A DNA stretch of 64,000 nt from Candidatus Dormiibacter inghamiae (GTDB lineage: Bacteria; Chloroflexota; Dormibacteria; Dormibacterales; Dormibacteraceae), in assembly GCA_016464825.1 (NCBI GenBank), contig JAEKNQ010000036.1, forward strand, positions 45,825-109,824. The letters run 5' to 3'. Within the stretch, counting starts at the first letter, position 1. Every line of letters starts with the position of its first letter. A model generated the notes under the pieces. The model made no database searches. It was given only the letters and a program-made list of their open reading frames with translations, and was not told the origin of the DNA. Below, piece by piece: positions 18,401 through 26,067 of this stretch. The translations under genes were made by a program, and so were the position numbers.

Positions 18401-18532
18401 CAGCGGGGGCTGACGCGCGGCGACTCGGCCAATGACGCGTTCCCGATCGTGCTCGACCCCAACGTGCACATCCAGGAGGTGAAGGCGGCCACCTGCGACA
18501 TCCGGCCGGCGGAGAGGCCCAAGTGGCCATAA
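15404..18532 (+). CDS. fdhA: Formate dehydrogenase alpha subunit, selenocysteine-containing
   Basis: A 1042-residue molybdenum/tungsten bis-MGD enzyme that oxidises formate to CO2. The 4Fe-4S site is C49-x2-C52-x3-C56 with the last Cys at 84 (RLCPKG). At residue 188 the frame meets a TGA (15965-15967) in the context ENQARI-U-HSATVPG, exactly where FdnG/FdhF carry selenocysteine. Reading continues in the same frame with TSFGRGGATT, MGSNMAENHPVGFQW and the C-terminal MopB-binding domain. A bacterial SECIS hairpin begins right after the TGA. An annotator treating TGA as stop would split this gene into two. There is no Tat signal; the N-terminus (RQLTGRDRSGRG) is of the cytoplasm-facing type seen in actinobacteria. 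Cotranscribed with fdhB and a membrane subunit. Confidence 0.95.
15965..15998 (+). promoter_or_regulatory. Bacterial SECIS element with recoding UGA
   Basis: The TGA codon at 15965-15967 is followed, 18 bases later, by an apical loop GGTCT (15986-15990) closed by the stem GTCCCC/GGGGAC (15980-15985 with 15991-15996), extended by T15979-A15997. The loop sequence and the 18-base distance equal those of the Escherichia coli fdhF SECIS as I know it. This directs SelB to insert selenocysteine. Confidence 0.92.
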
Positions 18533-19365
18533 ACAGCGGCCCGCCGCCCTATCCCGGCGAAGTGCTCGTCCAGCCGGTTGCGGGAGACGAAGTGGGTTTC
18601 TTCACTGACAGCTCCATCTGCATCGGCTGCAAGGCTTGTGAAGTCGCCTGCAAGGAGTGGAATAACGTGCCGGTCGACGACATCCGCTACCTGAACAGCT
18701 CCTATGACAACACCGGCGAGCTGTCGGCCAACAGCTGGCGGCACGTGAGCTTCATCGAGCAGAAGCGCGACGACGGTGTGGCCTGGCTCATGAATTCGGA
18801 TGTCTGCAAGCACTGCAAGCACGCGGCCTGCCTGGACGTCTGCCCGACCGGCGCCATCTTCAGGACTGAGTTCGACACGGTGGTCGTCCAGGCCGATGTC
18901 TGCAACGGCTGTGGCTACTGCATCCCGGCCTGCCCCTTTGGCGTGCTGACCCGGCGCGAAGGGATTGTCGATCAGCCGGCTGAGACGCACGTTGCGCAGA
19001 AGTGCACGATGTGCTACGACCGGCTTAAAGGGGGTGACGAGCCGGCCTGCGCCCAGGCCTGCCCGACCAAGTCGATCCAGTTCGGCCCCCTGCCGGCTCT
19101 GCGGGAGCGAGCGCAGCGTCGCTTGGACGTGCTGCACCAAGAGGGGGTGGAAGCTGCGCGGCTTTACCTGGCTGACGAATCGGACAACGAGGTCGGCGGC
19201 GCCGGCGCGTTCTTCCTGCTGCTCGATGAGCCGGCCAAGTACCGCTACCCCGAACGGCCGATCACGCCTACCAGGCGCCTTCGGGGCATGTGGCTGGCAG
19301 CGGCCGCCGCTGCCGCCGTGGTTCTCGCCGGCGTGGGCGCAGCAGCGGCAAGCGGCCGCCGTTGA
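18523..19365 (+). CDS. fdhB: Formate dehydrogenase iron-sulfur subunit
   Basis: A 280-residue ferredoxin-like electron carrier with four 4Fe-4S clusters' worth of Cys motifs: CIGCKACEVACKEW, CKHCKHAACLDVCP, CNGCGYCIPACPFG and CTMCYDRLKGGDEPAC-type spacing ending in CAQACP. A single hydrophobic helix at about 255-275 anchors it to the membrane, as in FdnH. Translation starts at a GTG inside the last codons of the alpha subunit (10-bp overlap). It passes electrons from the molybdenum subunit to the membrane partner encoded next. Confidence 0.93.
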   Translation: MAINSGPPPYPGEVLVQPVAGDEVGFFTDSSICIGCKACEVACKEWNNVPVDDIRYLNSSYDNTGELSANSWRHVSFIEQKRDDGVAWLMNSDVCKHCKHAACLDVCPTGAIFRTEFDTVVVQADVCNGCGYCIPACPFGVLTRREGIVDQPAETHVAQKCTMCYDRLKGGDEPACAQACPTKSIQFGPLPALRERAQRRLDVLHQEGVEAARLYLADESDNEVGGAGAFFLLLDEPAKYRYPERPITPTRRLRGMWLAAAAAAAVVLAGVGAAAASGRR

Positions 19366-20234
19366 CAGCGCAGACAACCGCCGAGCCGGGCTACTACGGC
19401 CGCCCGGTTCTGAAGGAGCCGGTCTGGAAGCCGGAGGTGGCGGTCTACTTCTGGCTGGGCGGCCTGGCCGGAATCTCGGCGGTGCTCGGCTTTACGGCCC
19501 GGCTCTCTGGGAACGACCGTCTGGCGCGGCGCGCCTGGTTCATAGCGTTTGGGGCGCTGCTACCGTGCCCGCCGCTGCTCATAGCCGATCTGGGCAGACC
19601 TGAGCGCTTCTACAACATGCTGCGCGTCCTGAAGCCGACCTCGCCTATGAGCATGGGCACCTGGGTTCTTACCGGGTTCGGTGGGGTTACCGCCGTGGCG
19701 GCCGCGGGTGAGCTCCTGGGCGGCGTCTTCGCCACCCTCGGCCGGGTGGCCGAAGGCGCAGCCGCGCTGCTGGGGCTTCCGCTCGCTACGTACACGGCAG
19801 TGCTGCTGGCCGACACGTCGGTTCCCGTCTGGCACCACGCCCGCCATCACCTCCCCTTCGTTTTCGCCGGCAGCGCCACGGCCAGCGCGGGCGCGGCGGC
19901 CGCGATCCTCACCCCCTCTCAGCATTCACGACCGGCTCGGCTGGCGGCGACATTCGGAGCCCTGCTCGAGCTCGGCGCGTCGTTTGCGATGGAGCGGCGG
20001 CTTGGCCCTGACGCGCGCCACTACCACGAGGGCGCGGCAGCGGGGCCGGCCCAGGCGGCGCGTGCCTTGACGGGCGCTGGCGCAGCGTTGATGACTCTGG
20101 GCGGCAGGCGGCCCTTGGCCATCGCCGCGGGAGTGCTGCTGCTGGCAGGCTCGCTCGCAGAGCGGTTTGCAGTCCTCAGAGCCGGCCCCAGTTCGGCCCG
20201 AGCCACTGCCGACGGCGGCACAGTCCGGGGCTGA
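19362..20234 (+). CDS. NrfD/PsrC-type membrane subunit of formate dehydrogenase
   Basis: A 290-residue polytopic membrane protein with eight or so helices. The N-terminal PEVAVYFWLGGLAGISAVLG and the LIADLGRPERFYNMLRVLKP loop are typical of NrfD/PsrC quinone-interacting subunits. Start: TTG 19362 overlaps the TGA of fdhB (TTGA) and begins right before the conserved GYYGRPVLKEPVWKPEV; longer readings add only arginine-rich residues. It replaces the cytochrome b subunit of enteric formate dehydrogenases and probably hands electrons to menaquinone. Confidence 0.88.
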   Translation: MTAQTTAEPGYYGRPVLKEPVWKPEVAVYFWLGGLAGISAVLGFTARLSGNDRLARRAWFIAFGALLPCPPLLIADLGRPERFYNMLRVLKPTSPMSMGTWVLTGFGGVTAVAAAGELLGGVFATLGRVAEGAAALLGLPLATYTAVLLADTSVPVWHHARHHLPFVFAGSATASAGAAAAILTPSQHSRPARLAATFGALLELGASFAMERRLGPDARHYHEGAAAGPAQAARALTGAGAALMTLGGRRPLAIAAGVLLLAGSLAERFAVLRAGPSSARATADGGTVRG

Positions 20235-20259
20235 GAGTTCCTGAAGTGGTGGCGACATC

Positions 20260-21297
20260 CTACTTGCCGCCGCTTACTGCCACCAGGGCAGCGACGCCCA
20301 AGCCGTAGAGGACGAGGACGGCGATGGAGTCAGGGCCCATCCGCAGCCACTGCCCCTTGGGTCGGAAAAGCATGCCCACCACGTAGACAGTGGTCAGCAG
20401 GATGCCCAAGCAGGCCAACAAGACGTCTGTGTGCTGGGCCGCTCCCAGCACTGACTGACCGCTCAGGATCGTGGCGGGCAGGAAGAGGACCGGGAGGAAC
20501 GCGTTCCCGCCGAAGATGTCACTCACCGCCAGCTCGTAGTCGCGCATACGCACAGCGGCCAGACCTGTCGAAACTTCAGGCAGCGCCGTCGCCGCGGCCA
20601 GGATCGTGCCGCCGAAGACCACACCGTTCAGGTGGATGTCAGTCGCGATGGCGTTGCCAGTGATCTCCACTGCCACGCCAGCACCGAGCGTGACGAGGGC
20701 GGCGCCGGCGAAGACTGCCACGGCGACAGGTGTGGCGAGTGACTTGGCCTTCTGAGGTTTGTTCCCGCCGGAGTCCTGGTCCTCTTCCCGATTGGAGGCC
20801 CAGGGCAAGGTTTTGGCGCGCTTGGTGAGCCAGAGACCCACCAGCCAGACCACGGCTATCAGGAGCGCGGCAGGATCGATGCGCGCCACCACCGCCTGTT
20901 TGGGCAGCAGCGTGCCCATCACCACCACCGCGCAGACGGCCACGACAACCGTGCCCTCCAGCACCTGGGTCAGAGATCGGGTCGCGTCGCTGAGTGAATG
21001 CCGCACAGGGGTTGCGATGTCGAGGAGCACGAGGACCACCGTCTGAATCGCAATGCCGCCCAGAATGTTGCCAGTCGCGATGTCGAAGTTGTGCCTGATC
21101 GCCGCAGCGCCGACGATCGCCATCTCCGGCAGGTTGGTTGCGACGGCGAGAAGGATGAGGCCGCCGAGCGCCTCGCCGAGGTGAAAATGGTCAGAGATGG
21201 CATCAGTGCTGCGGGAGAGCTGATAACCGGCCAGCCAGATCAGAGCCGCAGCGGCCGTGAAGCCGGCGACTAGCACGGGCAGAGGCAACTTATCCAT
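20260..21297 (-). CDS. Sodium/calcium exchanger family protein
   Basis: A 345-residue CaCA exchanger with ten or eleven hydrophobic segments. Both alpha repeats are clear: LGGLILLAVATNLPEMAIV with GNILGG, and GGTILAAATALPEVSTGL with DIFGGN. The acidic residues at the centre of each repeat (NLPE, ALPE) are intact. A charged cytoplasmic loop of about 40 residues lies between the halves. It faces the formate cluster tail to tail, 25 bp from its stop. The exchanger at 13016 is a distinct branch, not a recent duplicate. Confidence 0.9.
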   Translation of the reverse strand: MDKLPLPVLVAGFTAAAALIWLAGYQLSRSTDAISDHFHLGEALGGLILLAVATNLPEMAIVGAAAIRHNFDIATGNILGGIAIQTVVLVLLDIATPVRHSLSDATRSLTQVLEGTVVVAVCAVVVMGTLLPKQAVVARIDPAALLIAVVWLVGLWLTKRAKTLPWASNREEDQDSGGNKPQKAKSLATPVAVAVFAGAALVTLGAGVAVEITGNAIATDIHLNGVVFGGTILAAATALPEVSTGLAAVRMRDYELAVSDIFGGNAFLPVLFLPATILSGQSVLGAAQHTDVLLACLGILLTTVYVVGMLFRPKGQWLRMGPDSIAVLVLYGLGVAALVAVSGGK

Positions 21298-21324
21298 TGC
21301 TGGGCAGACTACTGGCGCCCGGGT

Positions 21325-22104
21325 CTACAGGCTCGAGCGGGCGGCCCAGAGCTCGGGGAAGAAGCGCTTGTCCAGCCGTGAGCGCAGGTAGCTGGAGCCT
21401 GTCGAGCCGCCGGTGCCTGTCTTGCTGCCGATCTGGCGCTCGACCATCTGCACGTGCCGGGCACGCCAGAGGCTGAAGGCCTGATCGTGCTCCAGCAGCG
21501 ATTCCGAGAGCTGGAAGAGGTCCCGCCGGCCGGGATCGTTGAAGAGGCTCTCGATGCTGGAACCGCTCGCCTCCAGCAGCGCGGCGAACGCGTCCGCCAG
21601 CGACGGCTCGGCCAAACGGCGCTCCAGACGCGCTCTCTCCCCGCTGTCAGTCTCCAACCGCCGCAGATAGGCCGGATCCTTCAAGCCGGAGAGGAACTCG
21701 ATCTCCCGGAACTGGACAGACTGGAAACCGCTGGCGGGCGCCAGGCGGTGGCGAAACTGGAGGAAGTCCTGCGGCGCCATGGTGTCCAGCACGTCGACCT
21801 GATGGATGAGCAGACTCTCGATCACTGTCACGCGCTTTAGCCGCCACTGGCTGGTCGGGCAGTCGCCCGCCTGCATCGCCTCCCGGGCTGACTCCAACTC
21901 GAAGAGGACCAGCTTGAACCACAGCTCATAGGCCTGATGGATGGTGATGAAGAGCAGCTCGTCGTGCGCGTCAGTCAGCGGCTGCTGAAGCTGAAGCAGT
22001 TCAGCGATCTTGAGGTAGCTGCCGTAGCTGAGCCGGCGATCCTCCTCCCCGAAGCTGGGTCCGCCGCCGCGCGCGGCGCGGCGCTCCGGAGGCAGCCCGC
22101 TCAT
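21325..22104 (-). CDS. kynA: Tryptophan 2,3-dioxygenase
   Basis: A 259-residue haem enzyme that opens the indole ring of L-tryptophan to N-formylkynurenine. Family signatures are LSYGSYLKIAELL, DELLFITIHQAYELWFK (distal His region), the FRHRLAPASGFQSVQFREIE block, and the substrate-binding GTGGSTGSSYL motif near the end. Length is slightly short but normal for bacterial TDO. The ATG overlaps the TGA of the upstream SGNH hydrolase, so the two are coupled. No kynureninase or classical formamidase is seen in the window. Confidence 0.95.
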   Translation of the reverse strand: MSGLPPERRAARGGGPSFGEEDRRLSYGSYLKIAELLQLQQPLTDAHDELLFITIHQAYELWFKLVLFELESAREAMQAGDCPTSQWRLKRVTVIESLLIHQVDVLDTMAPQDFLQFRHRLAPASGFQSVQFREIEFLSGLKDPAYLRRLETDSGERARLERRLAEPSLADAFAALLEASGSSIESLFNDPGRRDLFQLSESLLEHDQAFSLWRARHVQMVERQIGSKTGTGGSTGSSYLRSRLDKRFFPELWAARSSL

Positions 22105-22724
22105 CGCGCCACGGCCGCGGCCCAGCGCTCACCCTGAGCGGCCCAGATCGCCTGGGCCCAGGCAGCGTACTGTGCCTCGCTCGGGTGAAGGCTGTCGTCA
22201 GAGAGCCAGCCCGGCTCAGTGCGGCGACTGATGGGAACCACGTCGGCAAAGAGCATGCCACGCTCTTCCGCCTCCTGGCGCGCCACAGCGTTGACAGCGT
22301 CCAGCCGAGCACGAATCGCAGCAGGGGCGCCGAACTGCCCGGCAGCCGGCGTCGATGACCAGTCTGGAACTGACACCGTCAGGACCGCCGGGCCTGGCAC
22401 GCCCGCTGTGAGCACCGCTTCATAGATGGCTGCCAGGTTGTTGCGATAGCGGGCAAGCGGCCAGCCCTGGACCACGTCGTTGGCGCCAATCAGCACGCTC
22501 ACCAGATCCGCTCGCGAACGCAGGAGCGGCAGCTCCTCTCGGATCAAGTCGGCGGTGGTATAGCCGTTGACCGCCGGGTTGGTGAGTCGCACCGGCATGC
22601 GCAGCTGAGCCTCCAGCTTGGACACCAGCAGGGCGGGGAAGGCGCGGGCGGAGGTGGCGGCGCCAGTGCCAATGGTGTAGGAATCGCCCAGAGCGAGGTA
22701 GCTGACAGCATCTCGGGCTGGCAT
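22101..22724 (-). CDS. SGNH/GDSL hydrolase
   Basis: A 207-residue SGNH-fold esterase. Block I reads ALGDSYTIG with the nucleophile S15, block III has GANDV, and the Asp-His pair is in DDSLHPSEAQYAAW. No signal peptide, so cytosolic. Start: ATG 22724 with GGAG 6 bp upstream; a much longer reading to 22964 lies antisense to the next gene's signal peptide and is rejected. The stop overlaps the ATG of tryptophan dioxygenase. An SGNH enzyme in this place could act as the N-formylkynurenine deformylase, but that is a hypothesis; it could as well be a general esterase. Confidence 0.9.
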   Translation of the reverse strand: MPARDAVSYLALGDSYTIGTGAATSARAFPALLVSKLEAQLRMPVRLTNPAVNGYTTADLIREELPLLRSRADLVSVLIGANDVVQGWPLARYRNNLAAIYEAVLTAGVPGPAVLTVSVPDWSSTPAAGQFGAPAAIRARLDAVNAVARQEAEERGMLFADVVPISRRTEPGWLSDDSLHPSEAQYAAWAQAIWAAQGERWAAAVAR

Positions 22725-22765
22725 GCTCGCTCCACAATAGGGCTGGTTGGAGCAAGCAGTCGAAA

Positions 22766-23917
22766 TTGAGAAATTGGGCAGCCCGGGCCATGGCGACGCT
22801 CGCGCTGGTCTCCCTCGCGATGGCTGCCTGTGCATCCCCAATCGGGAGTCCAGGCCCCAGTGTGTCACCGAGGCCATCACCATCCGGCCTGCCGCTGGCG
22901 AGCAAAGCGGGAGTCGACCAGATAGCAGGTGCCGCACTGTCAGCTGAGGGCGCGGGCCTATCAATCGCCGTTGAGCGTGGGGGCCAGGCTGTTTTCGCCA
23001 AGGGCTATGGCTGGGCAGACATAGAGAACCGAGTTCCGGTCACCGTGAACTCGATCTTCGGCCTTGCCTCAGTGACCAAGCAATTTACCGCCGCGGCGAT
23101 CATGCAAATGGTCGAACAGGGCAAGTTCCACCTCGACGACTACCTGTCGAAGCTGCTGCCCGAGTTTCCCGACCAGAGTCCGCCAGTCACTGTTCGGCAG
23201 CTCCTCAACCACACCTCGGGAATCGCTGGATACACGTCCCTGCCGGGGTATCTCCAGCTGGAGCCATACGACCAATCCGAGCAGACGATGATCAGCTTCA
23301 TCGCCTCCTCGCCCCGAAAGTTCGCGCCGGGTTCCCGATTCGGCTACAGCAACAGCGGTTACTTCCTGCTCGGCCTGCTCCTGGAGCGGCAGTCCGGCTC
23401 CCCCTATGCGACCTACCTTCAGCAGCATCTCTTCAAGCCCCTTGGACTGCACGACACTGAGTTCTGCCAAAGTCATCCGGACGGGCGGAGGGAAGTCCGT
23501 AGGTACGCCGCCGGAGGCAGCTCGCCGCAGCCGGCCGCGCCGGTGAGCATGACAGTCGCCTTCTCCGCCGGCGGGCTCTGCTCCACCCCTGAGGACATGC
23601 TCCGCTGGCAGGACGCCTTGCGCGCGGGCCGGGTGGTCAGCAAGGCGACTTACCGGTTGATGACCACCCCGACGCTGGCAGGCGACGGTCAGACAACGCC
23701 TTACGGGTTTGGCCTGGAATTCGACAGTATTGTGGGCGGACAGGCAGTCGTCTGGCATGATGGTGGCGGTCCGGGCATCAGCTCGGAGCTCGCCTACTAC
23801 CCCAACTTGAATCTGGGCGTCGCTGTAGTCAGCAACGCAGACCGGGTGTCAGCCACCGTGGTGGCGCAGGCTGTGGCGGAGTTCCTGATCGAGCCCACCA
23901 GGCGGCCAAGTCCCTGA
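22766..23917 (+). CDS. Serine hydrolase of the beta-lactamase/DD-peptidase fold, lipoprotein
   Basis: A 383-residue secreted enzyme. The N-terminus has a lipobox (LAMAAC, Cys about 21), followed by a Pro/Ser-rich linker (residues 25-45). The beta-lactamase fold follows with the SxxK motif in LASVTKQFTA, the Y-x-N motif in FGYSNSGYF, and HDGGG as the third active-site element. Such class C-like proteins are esterases, D-aminopeptidases or penicillin-binding proteins; real lactamase activity is unlikely to be guessed from sequence. TTG start with only a weak Shine-Dalgarno. It diverges from the SGNH/TDO operon. Confidence 0.88.
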   Translation: MRNWAARAMATLALVSLAMAACASPIGSPGPSVSPRPSPSGLPLASKAGVDQIAGAALSAEGAGLSIAVERGGQAVFAKGYGWADIENRVPVTVNSIFGLASVTKQFTAAAIMQMVEQGKFHLDDYLSKLLPEFPDQSPPVTVRQLLNHTSGIAGYTSLPGYLQLEPYDQSEQTMISFIASSPRKFAPGSRFGYSNSGYFLLGLLLERQSGSPYATYLQQHLFKPLGLHDTEFCQSHPDGRREVRRYAAGGSSPQPAAPVSMTVAFSAGGLCSTPEDMLRWQDALRAGRVVSKATYRLMTTPTLAGDGQTTPYGFGLEFDSIVGGQAVVWHDGGGPGISSELAYYPNLNLGVAVVSNADRVSATVVAQAVAEFLIEPTRRPSP

Positions 23918-23925
23918 CGCGGCCT

Positions 23926-25971
23926 TCAGCGGGGTTGGCCCGACTTGACGGCGTCGACCAGCAATCGACGCCAGCCGGCAGCTCTCGGCCGCCTCGCCGA
24001 GCGGCCTCGCCGGTTTCGGCGAGCTTCTCGGGCCGCCAGGCCCGGATCGGCCAGGAGCGCGCTGGCAGCACCCTCCGGCCCCGCCGGTAGACCTCCCTGC
24101 TCCAAGTCGAGCCAAAGGCGCGTCAGCGTCAGATAGATGTCGGCCTCCGTCCAATCCGGCAGGCGGCGTTGGACCTCACGTGCAGTGACAACGTCCATCA
24201 GTGGCCGGTAGACGGTGTCGTACCAGCTCGCCGCCGCCTCACTCAGCGGGACCTCCCGGCCAGTCTTCAGCGCGAGAAAGTAGCGATGACCCTGGATGTG
24301 ATCGAGGATGACGTCGTAGCGGCCCAGCTGGCTGCAATCGAGCCGCGCCTGCGGCCGGCTCTTGTCAAGCCCTGTCTTCTCCAGGAAGTCGGCGTATTCG
24401 GCCGCCCTGAGCAGCTCCTCCGCATTCATCTCATCCGCGACCGGCACCCGGGTCTTGAGCTCGACCACCCTCGCCTTCAACTTCGTCAAGCCAAGATGCC
24501 GGGCGACTGAGACCTGGTGGTGACCCTTCCTGACAAAGTAGGAGTTCCCCAGCAGGTAAACCTCGATCGGCGGCATCTGGTCGCCCCGCTCCATCCGCTC
24601 GTACAGCTGTACCCAGCGCTGCCGCAGATGGCGGCTGCGGGGAAGGAAGGAGGGGTCGAAGTCGGGTGAGTAGCTCTCGGCGCCCTTGATTTGCGTCAGC
24701 GGGATCTCGCGTACCCCCAGGTCGCGCTCGCCTGTGCTGCCGACCGCCTCCACCACCTGGCGGAGCTGGGGCACCGCGGTGGTGCCTGGGTCCAAGGGAG
24801 CACCGAGTTCCTGATGTTGGGCTTCTCGGCGCTCCTCTCGAAACTCGAGCTCGGCTCGGACGGGAGCGGGCAGTTCGGGGGTCCGGCGATCGCCCAGCCG
24901 GCGCAGGATCCGCATCACCAGCTGGCGATCAGGCTGAACCTGATTCGGCGGTCGCCAGCCTTCCACGTCGCTGAGGAGATCGCCCAGCGCCGCGGCGAGC
25001 GCGGCCGCGTGAAGGTCCTGCGGTGCGGCGACCGCAAACCGACCTATCTCCTCGCGCGCCGTCGCCACGGTGTCGTGGACTTCCCGGCCGCCCAGCCGCC
25101 TCTCGATCGCGTCGACCACTGTGGCGCCCGCGACCAGCAGGTGCGTTCGAGCCTGGCGCCACCTGTCGGAATCGTCGTCAGTGGCACGCGCCTGGGCCGC
25201 CTGCCTGGCCAGCGCCCGAACCGTGCGATACAGATAGGCGACCAGCCGGAGACGATCCTCGAGGCGGCTCAAGTCATGGATTCGGCCCAAGTGCCAGGGG
25301 TTCCAGCGCAGAGCGTCCTCCGCCTCGCCCACATCGGACACCGCTTCGTCTGCTCGCTCGCTGTGATCGCGCACGCGCCTGCGGTTGGCCTCCGCCTCTG
25401 CTGTCCCCGCCAGCTCCAGCGTGCGCTGGACGTCGGTGCGCAGGTCCACGCTCACTCGGCGGAAGGCCTGGCGCAGGCCGCGCACAGGGTTGGGCGGCCA
25501 GATGAGTGCTGCCACGGCGATACCCACGGCGCCGCCCAGCGCCGTCTCCCAGAGGCGGTCGACGTTGTCGGCCCTGCCCGAGGCCAGCACCAGCAGAGCA
25601 GAGACAGCTATCTGGTTGTTGAAGCCTTGGCGGGACACCTTGAGCCAGCCGCCCATCAGCATGCAGATGAAAATGACGCCGGCCAGCACCAGCGACGAGA
25701 CGCCCAGGAAGTGTTCAGCCAGCAGCCCCAGGGCCAACCCGGCAGCCACGCCGAGCAGGAACTGGACTGCGTTGAGAAGCGAGCCGTAGGCGTGTCCCTG
25801 CATGAGGATGATCACAGCCAGCACCGCCGCGAAGGGCCGCGGGTTCAACGATTGGCCGAGAGCCCAGACGAGTCCGGAGGCGAGCGCCACCTTCAACGAC
25901 TGCACAGCCAAGGGCGGCAGGAAGCTGGGCGGCTCCGCCAGCCGCCAGGCGACCTTCTGGAAGCGTCTCAT
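23926..25971 (-). CDS. FUSC-type membrane protein fused to a ParB-like domain
   Basis: A 681-residue fusion. Residues 15-170 contain six hydrophobic helices (including PFAAVLAVIILMQG and LLGVAAGLALGLLAEHFLG) of the FUSC/aromatic-acid-exporter type. Residues 180-400 are helical and charged, as in the cytoplasmic part of that family. Residues 418-630 match a ParB-N-like family: GVREIPLTQI, LPPIEVY-type strand (MPPIEVYLLGNSYFV), RKGHHQVSVARHLG, and EYADFLEKTGLD. That domain is normally a free-standing soluble protein. No stop or frame change separates the halves. AAGGAG 8 bp before ATG 25971 sets the start; an open extension upstream only mirrors the lactonase gene. Function unknown. Confidence 0.82.
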   Translation of the reverse strand: MRRFQKVAWRLAEPPSFLPPLAVQSLKVALASGLVWALGQSLNPRPFAAVLAVIILMQGHAYGSLLNAVQFLLGVAAGLALGLLAEHFLGVSSLVLAGVIFICMLMGGWLKVSRQGFNNQIAVSALLVLASGRADNVDRLWETALGGAVGIAVAALIWPPNPVRGLRQAFRRVSVDLRTDVQRTLELAGTAEAEANRRRVRDHSERADEAVSDVGEAEDALRWNPWHLGRIHDLSRLEDRLRLVAYLYRTVRALARQAAQARATDDDSDRWRQARTHLLVAGATVVDAIERRLGGREVHDTVATAREEIGRFAVAAPQDLHAAALAAALGDLLSDVEGWRPPNQVQPDRQLVMRILRRLGDRRTPELPAPVRAELEFREERREAQHQELGAPLDPGTTAVPQLRQVVEAVGSTGERDLGVREIPLTQIKGAESYSPDFDPSFLPRSRHLRQRWVQLYERMERGDQMPPIEVYLLGNSYFVRKGHHQVSVARHLGLTKLKARVVELKTRVPVADEMNAEELLRAAEYADFLEKTGLDKSRPQARLDCSQLGRYDVILDHIQGHRYFLALKTGREVPLSEAAASWYDTVYRPLMDVVTAREVQRRLPDWTEADIYLTLTRLWLDLEQGGLPAGPEGAASALLADPGLAAREARRNRRGRSARRPRAAGWRRLLVDAVKSGQPR

Positions 25972-26067
25972 CACATGTACTCCTTCTACCAACCCGCTTT
26001 CCGGCAGCGGCAGGTCCCGAGGCGCCGGCCAGCCAAGCGCTGGCTCTAGGCCCGAAACGGCCGAGCG

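Noticed and set aside
22725..22964. Longer start for the SGNH hydrolase
   Set aside because: The extra 80 codons run antisense through the signal peptide of the divergent beta-lactamase-fold gene. A good Shine-Dalgarno supports ATG 22724.
24691..26049. 452-codon plus-strand open frame
   Set aside because: Antisense to the FUSC/ParB-like gene, with biased Arg/Gln/His composition and no domain.
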